A DNA stretch of 64,000 nt from Proteus appendicitidis (GCF_030271835.1 NZ_CP127389.1:372001-436000); one strand, 5' to 3'. Positions 19,255 through 28,887 are shown, counted from the stretch's first letter. Made by a program: numbers and translations. Notes: generated by a model from the sequence alone, not told the origin.

Positions 19255-19396
19255 ATGTCCATACCAAGTATCTTCTTATAACAAACTGCACCTGATTGTT
19301 AATTTCCCATAAAATCATAGAGAAAGATTATACCTCTGTGTAAGGGATATTACATCGATATGCTTAGCTTTTGAGAGCTAAGTGGTGTTTTTGTTG

Positions 19397-19714
<318 letters not shown>

Positions 19715-19871
19715 CATCAATTTCCTTGTTGAGGGCATAAAAAACGAGACGTGATGAGCCTATTTAATCGGGATTAAAATGTTAATGAAGGCAAATCAGG
19801 ATGAGGTAGAATCAATCACTTATCTCGATACTTAGGGTTTAAAAAGGGCTTATATACTTTTATTCACCACA

Positions 19872-20398
19872 CTGCCTAAGATAACAGCACAAGTGAAGAC
19901 CGCACCTAAGCGCGCGGTTTAGATTGGGTTACGTTAGCAAGTATACGTGATTCTGAAAATGCCATATTTAGTTATAGCTCAGCTGAAGATGAAGCTGCTG
20001 GGGTCACAATGTGGGGGATGTTATCTGAGTGGTTTGAAAAGGTCGGTTACCAAAAAGTTTTTGATAACATAAGTTTATCCTCCTCTAGTTTTAAAGATAT
20101 TCTTGATTTAAATGAATATTAGAGAAAAGGATATCTGGTCGTTTCGTTAATATCTGCTGGTATGCTAACTGGTTTACCAAACCAAGACACGTCGAGTAAA
20201 AATCATTGGGTCGTCTGGAACGGAACTCTTGCTGGAGCAGATGATTCGATTCTTACTAATGAAACTAATTTAGATACTGTGGTGAATTTAAATTGTTTTT
20301 CTTGGGGTGAAGTTAAGGCTTGGGTTAAGAAAGAAAAATCACTGAATTATGTATTAAACCATATATTTGGTGCACTTGTTTTCAAGCGAATATTGTAA
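19872..20398 (+). pseudogene. Broken gene, possible secreted effector remnant
   Basis: A frame reads GLDWVTLASIRDSENAIF, SYSSAEDEAAGVTMWGMLSE, WFEKVGYQKVF up to an in-frame TAG at 20120-20122, then continues without a shift as RKGYLVVSLISAGMLTGLPN and NHWVVWNGTL to TAA 20398. There is no start region: the 5' side meets a stop just upstream, with a short related-looking stretch (LPKITAQVKTAP) in another frame. It is therefore truncated plus nonsense-mutated. The tail is followed, one base later, by a lipoprotein gene, an arrangement typical of toxic effector plus immunity pairs; that role is inference and the family is not identified with certainty. Confidence 0.5.
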
Positions 20399-20399
20399 A

Positions 20400-20783
20400 A
20401 TGAAGATTATAATTTTATTTTTTGCATCACTAATATTGATGGGTTGCGGCAACCCGACTCCAAAAGTAACGCCTGATCAGTTACCAGTAGGAACCTCCGG
20501 CATTGCGTATAATGCGACAATTAATATATCCGGAGGATATATTAGCCCCAAAGGTATTTCTGTCAAAATAATACCTCAAGACTCTGGATTGACATGGAGT
20601 CCGAAGATTTCATATCTAACATTTCAAGGTAAAACCCAAAAAGATGAGGACTTCCATGAGATTAGTATCACTGGAATACCATTATTAAAGGGAATTATTC
20701 AGATTAAAATTGATGGATATACATCTGGCACTATGTACGCAGGCAAGGAGTTTCATAAAATTTATGAAATAGAAATTGACTAA
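20400..20783 (+). CDS. Small lipoprotein (possible orphan immunity protein)
   Basis: 127 residues from ATG 20400. The signal peptide IILFFASLILMGC ends in a lipobox with Cys at position 17, followed by GNPTPKVTPDQLPVG and a beta-rich domain with many Gly/Ile/Thr. A longer frame to 20367 only adds residues in front of the signal and lacks a ribosome site. It begins one base after the stop of the broken gene at 19872-20398, suggesting former co-transcription. Location: inner or outer membrane facing the periplasm. The function is unknown; immunity against a periplasm-acting toxin is a hypothesis from the context. Confidence 0.7.
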   Translation: MKIIILFFASLILMGCGNPTPKVTPDQLPVGTSGIAYNATINISGGYISPKGISVKIIPQDSGLTWSPKISYLTFQGKTQKDEDFHEISITGIPLLKGIIQIKIDGYTSGTMYAGKEFHKIYEIEID

Positions 20784-20884
20784 ACTAATAAAATTTACTG
20801 AAATTTAAATTAACCTATCGATATGATTAATAAGTGTTTATTGATTTATGTCTTTCTCATGTTTGTTTGAAAAAAGAGCTTAAG

Positions 20885-20974
20885 GTGAAAATTATAATTT
20901 TTTGTTTCTTTTTTATATTATCTTCGCTTAATCAATCATTATTACTTGCAAGTTACGGCCTAAAGTCAATATAA
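20885..20974 (+). pseudogene. Signal-peptide remnant of a secreted-protein gene
   Basis: GTG at 20885, with an AAGG-like site, opens MKIIIFCFFFILSSLNQSLL, a signal peptide, then stops 29 codons in, exactly where the sequence becomes the 3' end of the opposite TolA-like gene (20953). It looks like a gene fragment cut by a rearrangement junction at about 20950. Confidence 0.35.
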
Positions 20975-21297
20975 AACGTATTTTTATTGCTGATCTTCTT
21001 ATTTTCTGGCGGTGAAGGAAACTTTGTTTCTTTAATAATTTCAATGCCTATATCACAAAGTGATTTATCATTTTTCGTGTTTCTTTCATCTGGAACAGCT
21101 GAAATTAATCTTCCATCATCAGATAATGTCACCTTTATTAAGCATTCTTTGCCTTTATAATTCTCTTTTTCGTAGAAACTTGAGCTGATCGATTTTTTTA
21201 TTTGTTCTACAAAGTTTATTACAGAATTATTATCGATAGGCGCTGCACTTAAATATCCAGAGAGAAGAAAACTGAAAAGAAATATATATTTCTTCAT
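20953..21297 (-). CDS. Exported stand-alone TolA domain III-like protein
   Basis: 114 residues: a cleavable signal (MKKYIFLFSFLLSGYLSAA) then about 95 residues matching the C-terminal domain of TolA in order: VEQIKKSISSSFYEKENYKG, KECLIKVTLSDDGRL, a conserved second Cys in SLCDIGIEII, FPSPP, and FYIDFRP at the end. In full-length TolA this domain binds TolB, colicins and phage coat proteins. Here the TolA membrane anchor and long helix are missing, and a signal peptide would make it free in the periplasm. The role is unknown; a decoy or immunity factor or a partner of a neighbouring envelope protein are possibilities. It lies in a zone of gene debris beside the island. Confidence 0.7.
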   Translation of the reverse strand: MKKYIFLFSFLLSGYLSAAPIDNNSVINFVEQIKKSISSSFYEKENYKGKECLIKVTLSDDGRLISAVPDERNTKNDKSLCDIGIEIIKETKFPSPPENKKISNKNTFYIDFRP

Positions 21298-21424
21298 GTT
21301 AATTGATTTCCTTGTAAGTTATCATGATATTAATATGTGATAAATCAGTACTTTTATTATTTTTATTAAGTCGATATTAGGTTTAAAAATTATACCTTAT
21401 TAATAATCAACTTACAGTGTGACT

Positions 21425-21461
21425 TATAAAAAAACGCTATTAAAATTAATTTAATAGCGTT
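21425..21461 (-). terminator. Terminator of the fimbrial operon
   Basis: Perfect 12-bp stem AACGCTATTAAA (21433-21444) / TTTAATAGCGTT (21450-21461), five-base loop; on the minus strand it is followed by seven T. Lies 46 bases past the adhesin stop. Confidence 0.92.
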
Positions 21462-21506
21462 ATTGGTTTGTGGAGTGATCTTTTTATTTAACTTACGCTA
21501 TTAAAT

Positions 21507-22568
21507 CTAATTAAACTCAAGCACAAAATTTGCTGAGCCATTAACTTTACCTGGTTTTATTTCCTCACCATAACGGAAATATTCAGCTTTTAACGGCACA
21601 CTTGTTGAGCCACTGGTTAAATCGGCCAGTTTAACAAATTGGTTATTCACTAAACGTGTATTATTGCTTAATGGCGATGTGACAACGAAGCCAATACCTT
21701 CTGCATTATCTCGGCCACCTTCATTATCTGCTTTAATAACCGATTCTTGACCTTCATAGCTTGCGGTATTATTTGCCATCAGCTTTATTTTGGAGGAAAC
21801 ATTGCCAGTACAATTAATTTTTAGATGATCTTCAGCGTAGGCTTGTTCAGTTGGAAAACCCATTTTAGGAAATGCAGATGTTGATATTCTAGGAAGATTC
21901 ATAACAAGGTTCGTATTTTCAGTGCTACATGATGTTGGCGCACTAATAATATTAACAGAAAGGCGATAACTAAAACCTACCGCTGTTGTACCACCACCAG
22001 AATTAAAGCGATTAATTAACACAGAGCCAATATATTGGGTAGTGAAACGTTGTGACTTAGGATTATCTTTAGTGGAATAGACAATAACCGTCGCATCTCT
22101 TGAATAAAGTTTACTATCATTAACAGGGATCTCTTGCCCCGGCTGACTTCTAAAAGAGTGTTGTGTTTTATTGTCAATTAACACATAAGCATAATCATCT
22201 AAACCAACAATAGGGGCATTGCGGACAACATAATAAGCAGGTCTGCCATCAATATCCATATAATAGGTGGGTATAACACCACTGGCTTCACTATATGTTG
22301 CATAAGCATAAACTTCAGCGCCATCAGGACAATCTGCAACAGAAACGTCAGAGCCATCTCGTACAAAGGTAAAACGGCCTATTTCTTGGTTTTTTTTAAT
22401 TGAACCTGTTAATTCAATCGTACCTGCTTTTGCATCCATAGTGCCGTGCTTAATACCGCCATTATTAACGCAGTTTGGCGCAGCATAGCTATAAAATGGA
22501 GTAGAAGATAAACCAAGTATAAAAGTAAGAAATAATAAATTATTGGTTTTCTTTTTGCAGTTGGTCAT
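21507..22568 (-). CDS. Fimbrial tip adhesin
   Basis: 353 residues with a signal peptide ending near FYSYAA. Two-domain layout: an N-terminal lectin-like region (about 30-215) with Cys in CVNNGG and ADCPDG, and a C-terminal pilin domain with a Cys pair (SCSTENTN ... INCTGNV) ending in the donor-strand motif SANFVLEFN. The ribosome site AAGGAAA is good. It is the last gene of a four-gene chaperone-usher operon, the usual place for the tip adhesin. Receptor unknown. It belongs to no P. mirabilis operon (mrp, pmf, atf, uca) that I can name from sequence alone. Confidence 0.85.
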   Translation of the reverse strand: MTNCKKKTNNLLFLTFILGLSSTPFYSYAAPNCVNNGGIKHGTMDAKAGTIELTGSIKKNQEIGRFTFVRDGSDVSVADCPDGAEVYAYATYSEASGVIPTYYMDIDGRPAYYVVRNAPIVGLDDYAYVLIDNKTQHSFRSQPGQEIPVNDSKLYSRDATVIVYSTKDNPKSQRFTTQYIGSVLINRFNSGGGTTAVGFSYRLSVNIISAPTSCSTENTNLVMNLPRISTSAFPKMGFPTEQAYAEDHLKINCTGNVSSKIKLMANNTASYEGQESVIKADNEGGRDNAEGIGFVVTSPLSNNTRLVNNQFVKLADLTSGSTSVPLKAEYFRYGEEIKPGKVNGSANFVLEFN

Positions 22569-22577
22569 TTTATTTCC

Positions 22578-25085
22578 TTATTTACACTCAGCAGTTAAAA
22601 TATATAACCCATTAGTTGGTGACTCATTTTTCGCATTGTAGTTAGCATGGCAGTTATAGGTTTTACCATCAGCTTTCCAAGAAACTTGAATATCACCTTG
22701 TGGTTTATCTGCAACAAAATAAAGTTGATTAAAGTTGGCTACTAATTGCTTTTCTGTTTGTCCAAGATCTGCTTGAGCACCCATTGGAATAACACGTTTA
22801 TCAGGTGTTTCTAATGTGAGTAAGAATTTAAATCCTTTTTTAGCATCAAAGTCAGCAAGGATTAATGCGCCTTTAGTCGGAATAATATTACTCATTATGT
22901 TATTAGAAATCTCAGTATCTGCTGGGATAGATTTAGTATCAATGCTAATACTGTTTTTCTGATATGCAGACATACCCGAAATAACCGCTAAACCACTACC
23001 ATTTGTTTTCACAGATTGACCGTTAATCACTTCAACGCCAGCAGTATCTTTCGTCAGAATTAAAGCGTTTGTTTGTTGTAACGATGGTGTAAGTACAGCA
23101 CCATATTGTGTCGCAACAAAAGCCCCACTAATTCCGTAGTTAAGATTTTGTCTATCTTTTGAGTATGAATAACCCGCATTTACAATAGCGCTTGATGTTT
23201 TATAAGAACCATTTAATCCGCCGCTATAGTTAACGCCTTTATTGCCATAACCTTGATAAACATCCCAGCTTGCTTGATTTCTTTCGCCATAAGTTCCACT
23301 TAAACGTGCAGTATGCAAGGTTTGGTCATTATTATTGGTTGAGACAGCATAGTTTGCCCATACATAGTTTTCATTCCACGTTAATGGGATACTAATATTC
23401 ATACTTAGATCATAAGTGTTTTTATCGTTATTATCGAATCGATTACCATCATAATAAGTATAATAAATGCTGTAGTTAATTTTATTTATTGAGCTATTAA
23501 AACCAATGTTATAAGAGCTAATGTTTTTGCCGTCAGCATATTTATAAATAATAGAGTTTAAGTTTATTGATGAGTTATTTGAAAATAAAGGTTGGCTAAT
23601 TGACATCGTATATTCATTTTTTAGCCCATCATTTGCCTGATACTCTTTATCTTTGTACTCCATTGCATCATTGAAGTTAAGAAAATTAGCATCAAAATGG
23701 CGATAACCCACTACAGAAACGTTGGTATTAGTTAATTCAATATTTTTTGAATAATTAACTCTAAAGGCATTACCGTTTAAAGATTCATCATGATTAACCG
23801 TTGATTTGGCATAGAGCCAATCGGCGGTAATTGCACCATAACTACCAAAGTTAATTCCACTACCTAAACCAAAAGACTGGTATTTTTCAGCAACCAATAA
23901 GCCGCTATAAAGTGTGACGTAATCCGTTAAACCGTAAAAAGCTTCAGTTTGGGCTAAATAAGTGCCATCACCACTATTGTGGCTGTCGTATTTACCTGTT
24001 GAAAAGCTATATTTTATTTCGCCTTTTCGTTCTAGACTGGCAATAGAAGAAAAAGGCACAATGAAATTCTTTTCGGAGCCATCAGATCCTTTGACATTAA
24101 TATATAAATTTCCTCCGCTACTCATTGGGGAGTAATCAATAATATTAAAAGGTCCTGCGGGCACGCTCTTTTTATAAATAATTTGCCCATTTTGCGTAAT
24201 AGTCACGATGGATTCTGAATTAGCGATGCCAACTACACCTGGGGCATAGGTTCTATTTTGGTAAGGCGTCATTAGGCGGTCTGTCATTAACTTCAACCCA
24301 CGATATTTAACAGAGTCAAATAACTGAGATGAACTATAAAGATCACCAACCTGTAATTCACTTTTTAACGCATAAATATCTCTAGAAAGAACGTTACTTA
24401 ATGTATTCCATCTATTTTCACCATTCTCATTTCTTGCCCATGTCGAATAATTATAAAAACGCCATGCACCAACGTTAACTTGGCTTTGAATATTGCCATA
24501 ATAGCTATCGTTTGTTTCACCGTTACTGCGACGATTAAATGATGAAAATGAATAGTTAACCAAAGCTGCAGGAATACCTGAATCCCAATTATTAACTTCG
24601 TTAAGTTGGAGCCTATTTTCGTTAATATATTTTTGCGGTATTGTCAGAATATAATGACTTCTGTTTAAATCAAGTACGCCAACTGTGTGATCAATAAGAC
24701 TAATATTAATAAATTTGTCGTCTTTATTAATTAATTCACTCGGAATATCAACACCCGCCTGATACCATTCATCAGCCGTTAATAATGGAACTAAGACTTT
24801 TTTATTATCAGCATCATCCATTAATGCGAATTCTACTTCACGATTGAAAATACGATTTTTATTAATAAAGAAATCAACGTAATAGTGACCAGGCGCGATA
24901 GATGATTCTCTAAATACACTGAGATCTTCATTGGTAACTTGTTGTGAACTACCTTCAATATTCAATAGATTAGGTGGATAATAATCATCTGCTGAAGTAT
25001 TGAAGGAGGTAAATAAACCTCCTACTATCAATAAATAGAGTGAGGATTTATTAAAATAATTATCCATTCCTTTTTCCATTTTCAT
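22578..25085 (-). CDS. Outer-membrane fimbrial usher
   Basis: 835 residues. FimD/PapC-type usher: an N-terminal periplasmic domain (PPNLLNIEG, FINKNRIFNREVEFAL), a 24-strand barrel with the plug region, GPFNIIDYSPMSSGGNLYIN, the conserved YAPGVVGIANSESIVTITQNG stretch, and C-terminal domains ending in a Cys-containing segment (YNCHAN ... LTAECK). It assembles and secretes the fimbria across the outer membrane. It starts with ATG 25085; in-frame ATGs two and six codons later are possible. It lies between chaperone and adhesin with 9-19 base gaps. Confidence 0.95.
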   Translation of the reverse strand: MKMEKGMDNYFNKSSLYLLIVGGLFTSFNTSADDYYPPNLLNIEGSSQQVTNEDLSVFRESSIAPGHYYVDFFINKNRIFNREVEFALMDDADNKKVLVPLLTADEWYQAGVDIPSELINKDDKFINISLIDHTVGVLDLNRSHYILTIPQKYINENRLQLNEVNNWDSGIPAALVNYSFSSFNRRSNGETNDSYYGNIQSQVNVGAWRFYNYSTWARNENGENRWNTLSNVLSRDIYALKSELQVGDLYSSSQLFDSVKYRGLKLMTDRLMTPYQNRTYAPGVVGIANSESIVTITQNGQIIYKKSVPAGPFNIIDYSPMSSGGNLYINVKGSDGSEKNFIVPFSSIASLERKGEIKYSFSTGKYDSHNSGDGTYLAQTEAFYGLTDYVTLYSGLLVAEKYQSFGLGSGINFGSYGAITADWLYAKSTVNHDESLNGNAFRVNYSKNIELTNTNVSVVGYRHFDANFLNFNDAMEYKDKEYQANDGLKNEYTMSISQPLFSNNSSINLNSIIYKYADGKNISSYNIGFNSSINKINYSIYYTYYDGNRFDNNDKNTYDLSMNISIPLTWNENYVWANYAVSTNNNDQTLHTARLSGTYGERNQASWDVYQGYGNKGVNYSGGLNGSYKTSSAIVNAGYSYSKDRQNLNYGISGAFVATQYGAVLTPSLQQTNALILTKDTAGVEVINGQSVKTNGSGLAVISGMSAYQKNSISIDTKSIPADTEISNNIMSNIIPTKGALILADFDAKKGFKFLLTLETPDKRVIPMGAQADLGQTEKQLVANFNQLYFVADKPQGDIQVSWKADGKTYNCHANYNAKNESPTNGLYILTAECK

Positions 25086-25104
25086 ATTAAATTAAATCTC
25101 TTAG

Positions 25105-25785
25105 TTATAATTTAAAATCTACTGGAACACCTTTTCCAAAATCATCAATATAAAGAAGTTGAATTTTACTTTGGCTATTCGGTATTTTATTTGTTTTTAT
25201 TATAGTTTCGGATTTTGGTGGTAAATAACCAGGATTCTCTTCTATTTCATGATTATTAATAGATAATTTTCCAATATTAACAAATAAAGGAGAGTTATTA
25301 ACAACGACTAAATTTCCATTTTTAATTGACCATTTAAGAGATTTTATTTCTTCTTCAATATTAATATTACTAAGAGATTGCGGGCGATAAATTAATTTTA
25401 TTTTGTTAGTCATGGAATAACGTAAAACATTTTCTAAATCTTCATTGCTTGGCGCGACAAATTTTACGTTAATCCAATACATTGACTCAACATCATTAGG
25501 TAATGTTGTATTTTTAGTGACTTGTAGCGTATTTTTTTGCTGTGCAACAAGTTTTAATAATGGAGGGGTGATCACAAAGTTTTGTGTGACCTTGCCATTA
25601 AGATCTTCAATCCAAGATTGTAATAAATAGTTGGTGTCTTTATCGGTATTAAATGCAACAAAGCCCTCGTTATTACTCTGTTCATTATAAATAACACGGG
25701 TAGTTTCTAAGCCAAAACCAGCAAAGCTTGATGATACAGTGCTAAATATGAGTCCTAACCCTAAAAGTATTTTTTTAAAAGACAT
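25105..25785 (-). CDS. Periplasmic fimbrial chaperone
   Basis: 226 residues, signal peptide ending SSSFAG, two immunoglobulin-like domains. The family signature region is seen as TRVIYNEQSNNEGFVAFN near the N-terminus, NFVITPPLLKLVAQQKNTLQV (about 70-95, with the hydrophobic donor strand), and YWINVKFV. It binds pilin subunits by donor-strand complementation and delivers them to the usher. It sits 57 bases after the major subunit, separated by a strong hairpin. Confidence 0.95.
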   Translation of the reverse strand: MSFKKILLGLGLIFSTVSSSFAGFGLETTRVIYNEQSNNEGFVAFNTDKDTNYLLQSWIEDLNGKVTQNFVITPPLLKLVAQQKNTLQVTKNTTLPNDVESMYWINVKFVAPSNEDLENVLRYSMTNKIKLIYRPQSLSNINIEEEIKSLKWSIKNGNLVVVNNSPLFVNIGKLSINNHEIEENPGYLPPKSETIIKTNKIPNSQSKIQLLYIDDFGKGVPVDFKL

Positions 25786-25807
25786 AACGATGACAACCTT
25801 TATTTAA

Positions 25808-25837
25808 AAGCGCAGGTTAAATCATTAACCTGCGCTT
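25808..25837 (-). promoter_or_regulatory. Intercistronic hairpin between major pilin and chaperone genes
   Basis: Perfect 13-bp stem AAGCGCAGGTTAA (25808-25820) / TTAACCTGCGCTT (25825-25837) with a four-base loop. On the minus strand only TTTT follows, so partial termination or mRNA 3'-end protection is expected, giving more major pilin than assembly proteins. Confidence 0.8.
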
Positions 25838-25842
25838 AATTA

Positions 25843-26421
25843 TTATTGATAAGTGATAGTGTAATTCAGTGTTGCATCAGCTTGACCTGCAGTAACAGTG
25901 CTTGCGGTACTAATATATTTAGCAACAAATTCAGCCGTCCAAGAAGAGTCAGCACCTGTTACATCAATAGTTTCAGATTTACTTCCATTAATCACCAATG
26001 GCGTAGATGGATTTTTAACGTTATAAATACGGATACCTACGTTTTGAGCTGTTTTAGAATCCGTTGGATTATCCAATGCTAAAGTTTGGTCTGAGCTGCT
26101 ATCTGCTTTACCATCTAATTTAAGCGTCACTTTCCCTACTGGCGGACAGTTTTCTAAAGTAATTTCAATTTTACCATTACCATTTTCGCCACCCACTTCC
26201 GAATCTTTTCCACTAAATGCGCTGGTAGGATAACGACCCATTAATATATTCGCATTAGGTGAATTAGTGTCGTTAATATCGATAATGCAAGAAGAAGAAT
26301 AGATTAATCCTTTAAAGGATAAAGTACCTGTCTGCGTTTCAGCTGCTAATACACCCGTACTTGCCGTTATTGCAGAAACAAGTAAAGCGATAGGAAGAAG
26401 TTTTTTTGTCGAAATAGTCAT
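25843..26421 (-). CDS. Major fimbrial subunit (pilin)
   Basis: 192 residues, signal peptide ending GVLAAE, the paired cysteines of pilins (SSSCIID at about 46 and LENCPPVG at about 92), and the conserved C-terminal ADATLNYTITYQ with the penultimate Tyr. The N-terminal donor strand is TQTGTLSFKGLIY. Good AGAGGT ribosome site. It is the first gene of the operon and should be the shaft subunit. The paralogue-rich fimbrial set of Proteus makes an exact name unsafe. Confidence 0.92.
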   Translation of the reverse strand: MTISTKKLLPIALLVSAITASTGVLAAETQTGTLSFKGLIYSSSCIIDINDTNSPNANILMGRYPTSAFSGKDSEVGGENGNGKIEITLENCPPVGKVTLKLDGKADSSSDQTLALDNPTDSKTAQNVGIRIYNVKNPSTPLVINGSKSETIDVTGADSSWTAEFVAKYISTASTVTAGQADATLNYTITYQ

Positions 26422-27067
26422 TTTATGACCTCTATAGATTTATATAAATAGTAGTTGTTTTCTCAATGAAAACAGATTAAATGCTATTTAATTTAGAGAT
26501 TAACTTACTATTACCAATTATAAATTTAGTAAAAGCATTGAAATATACAAGTGCTTTAAACAGATAAATTAAATAACAAGATATAATCTTTTATAAAATA
26601 GCTTGTTAGTATTAATTAATTAGATAAAGGTCATATTTAGATGAAATTATCATTTTTTAAATAATACTGATTACGTTATTACGTTCTAATTGGTTTTGAC
26701 TGGGAAGCAGTTTAATGGCTTTATTTAATGATGTCTTGTGGACAATGTTACAAAATTTTCTTATGAAAAATAAAATAATCGTTAACATTACAATGAAATT
26801 AGAAATAAAAATTCAATATTTTCATTTAGTTGTCTTAATGTGCAATTAAAGTACCACTATAAAATAGTTTAAGTTTATTTAATTGATAATATATTTAGTT
26901 ACAAATATAGAGTAATTTTACATAGTAAAATGACAAAAGTTTAAATAATTGGGTATATATTGGGTATATAGAGAAAATTGTCATACATATATAAGTAAAA
27001 ATCCATAAAATAAATAGTCTAAAAATGATTACTAGTGTTAGTGGAATAAAGACAGGTAATTATCGAA
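26422..27067. other. AT-rich regulatory region upstream of the fimbrial operon
   Basis: No gene seen. It must hold the fimbrial promoter. A 7-bp hairpin TGTTTTC/GAAAACA (26456-26474) lies in the 5' leader, and TTGGGTATATA is directly repeated near 26949-26970. I saw no recombinase gene next to it and no long inverted repeats that would mark an invertible promoter. Confidence 0.5.
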
Positions 27068-28870
27068 TTATAACTTGTTCATTCTTCTGTATAGCGTAGC
27101 AATACTTATTCCTAAAATTTCTGCGGCTTTTTTCTTTCCATCAAGAGTATGCCCTGTTTTCTCTAATATTTGCATGATGGTTTGATGTTCTAAACGGTGT
27201 CTTTTTATTTTTAAATTATGTTTCTCTTTATTTAATTGGGATGGGTTATCATTATTTTTTTTATTCTCTTTCATAGGCTCTAATAAATATTCATTTTTAT
27301 TATTTATCGTTCCTGTTTTTTCTAACAAATATGGTGGCAGATGGCTTAGGTTTAAATCAATAGTATCGCCTTGCATAACATACATATATTCAATCACATT
27401 GCGTAGCTCTCTGATATTGCCGGGCCAATCATAGGAATATAAGTAGTTAATAACAACGTTGGGGATTTTTGTAGCTGGTCGTTGATAGGTTGACGCCAGA
27501 TCATCAGCAAAGAATTGTGCAAGTTCTGCAATATCTTCTCGATGATCACGTAATGCAGGCGTATGGATTGGAACGACATTCAGGCGATAAAACAGATCTT
27601 CACGAAATTGCCCTTTATTGACCATTTCACGCAGATCTTTGTTGGTGGCAGCAATGATCCTTACATCAATATTGATCATATTATTAGAGCCAACACGAGT
27701 GATGCTTTTTTCTTGAAGCACTCGTAAAAGTTTGGCTTGTAGATGTAAAGGCATATCCCCAATTTCATCTAGGAATAGGCTTCCACCATGCGCTAATTCA
27801 AATTTACCAATACGCCCTTTAGGATCAGCGCCACTAAATGCACCGCGGACATAACCAAAAAGCTCACTTTCTAGCAGTTGTTCTGGGATAGCTGCGCAGT
27901 TAATGGTAATAAAAGGCTGTTTTGTGCGTAGGCTTTGTTGGTGAATAGTGTAAGCAACCACTTCTTTACCTGAACCGCTTTCTCCTGTGATAAGTACACT
28001 AGCATGGCTAACAGCCACTTTGCTTAACATGCTTTTTAATTGGATCATATTTTGCGAGTTGCCAATTAAAGGCGAGTGAGGATTTTCATCAACAGATAAG
28101 GTATTTACTTGCGTCATATAATCGCGGGCATCATGGAAAATAACCATAGTGAGTTGGTCATTATCCATAGACGAAAAGGTGATTTTTTTACACAGAACAT
28201 GATAGCGCTGTTGATTTAATATTAGCCACGCTTCTTCATCACCATAAAGAATATCGCCAGTCATATCGATATCAAGAGACTGCCCAATTAATTCACAATC
28301 AAAAAAACGTAGAGCAGAAAGATTGGCATGCCAAATTTTGCCTAAGCTATCAATAGCGATAACACCTCTATCCATCACATCAATTAAGTTTCGAAAAGTA
28401 CCAAACCGCTCTTGCTCTCTAAGCCTTTCAAGACATTCAAAAACACGACTTGAAATCATCTCTGAAAATTGTTCGATAAAAGTGATAAAGGCTTGTTTTT
28501 GTTTCATCAAAAACATTTTCTGTTCTCGGTTAGAACAGATAATACCAATTACACCAATAACTTGGTTATTGAGAAAAATTGGTGCATTAAGATCAAGCTC
28601 TTCGGTGCAAGTTAAGCGATTTTGACATAGCTGGCAGAGCGCGTTTTCTTTTGGATCTTCAATCAGAATAGTTTGCTGGACTTGCAGTACATGGCGATAA
28701 ATATATCCATTACTAGAGACATCTTGATTGAGCATATAGCGATAACGACCTGTACCTGCAATACGAATTAAGTTGTTATCAATAATTTCAACATCAGTAC
28801 CAGTGATACCCGCAATGGCATCGGTGTATTTGCTGATTTCATCTTGTAGGGTACTTAGTAATGAGTGCAT
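27068..28870 (-). CDS. Sigma-54-dependent transcriptional activator of the dpaL operon
   Basis: About 600 residues (ATG 28870, with a GTG one codon before). N-terminal sensor region (1-155) with a Cys cluster C80-x2-C83-x5-C89, then a PAS-like domain (about 160-255), an AAA+ domain with Walker A GESGSGKE (297-304), the sigma-54 contact loop as GAFSGA (344-349, usual form GAFTGA), Walker B LFLDEIGD, and a Fis-type helix-turn-helix at the C-terminus ([19 protein letters not shown]). There is no receiver domain, so it senses a ligand rather than being phosphorylated. Divergent from dpaL, with a -24/-12 promoter and palindromes between them. It resembles E. coli YgeV, which sits in the ygeWXY cluster. 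Confidence 0.9.
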   Translation of the reverse strand: MHSLLSTLQDEISKYTDAIAGITGTDVEIIDNNLIRIAGTGRYRYMLNQDVSSNGYIYRHVLQVQQTILIEDPKENALCQLCQNRLTCTEELDLNAPIFLNNQVIGVIGIICSNREQKMFLMKQKQAFITFIEQFSEMISSRVFECLERLREQERFGTFRNLIDVMDRGVIAIDSLGKIWHANLSALRFFDCELIGQSLDIDMTGDILYGDEEAWLILNQQRYHVLCKKITFSSMDNDQLTMVIFHDARDYMTQVNTLSVDENPHSPLIGNSQNMIQLKSMLSKVAVSHASVLITGESGSGKEVVAYTIHQQSLRTKQPFITINCAAIPEQLLESELFGYVRGAFSGADPKGRIGKFELAHGGSLFLDEIGDMPLHLQAKLLRVLQEKSITRVGSNNMINIDVRIIAATNKDLREMVNKGQFREDLFYRLNVVPIHTPALRDHREDIAELAQFFADDLASTYQRPATKIPNVVINYLYSYDWPGNIRELRNVIEYMYVMQGDTIDLNLSHLPPYLLEKTGTINNKNEYLLEPMKENKKNNDNPSQLNKEKHNLKIKRHRLEHQTIMQILEKTGHTLDGKKKAAEILGISIATLYRRMNKL

Positions 28871-28887
28871 CACATTCTCACCTTAAA

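Larger units (their letters stand above)
6244..19330. mobile_element. leuX-associated defence island (right border not found)
   Basis: The 3' end of leuX is followed by an integrase start remnant and four defence genes whose base composition (druE and druG clearly G+C-richer, many GC-ended codons) differs from the AT-rich Proteus-like flanks. I looked for a second copy of the leuX 3' end as attR to about 21.4 kb and did not see one, so the element is probably no longer mobile and its right limit is approximate. Confidence 0.6.

Noticed and set aside
26422..27067. Phase-variable invertible fimbrial promoter
   Set aside because: No long inverted repeats seen flanking a promoter and no recombinase gene beside the operon.
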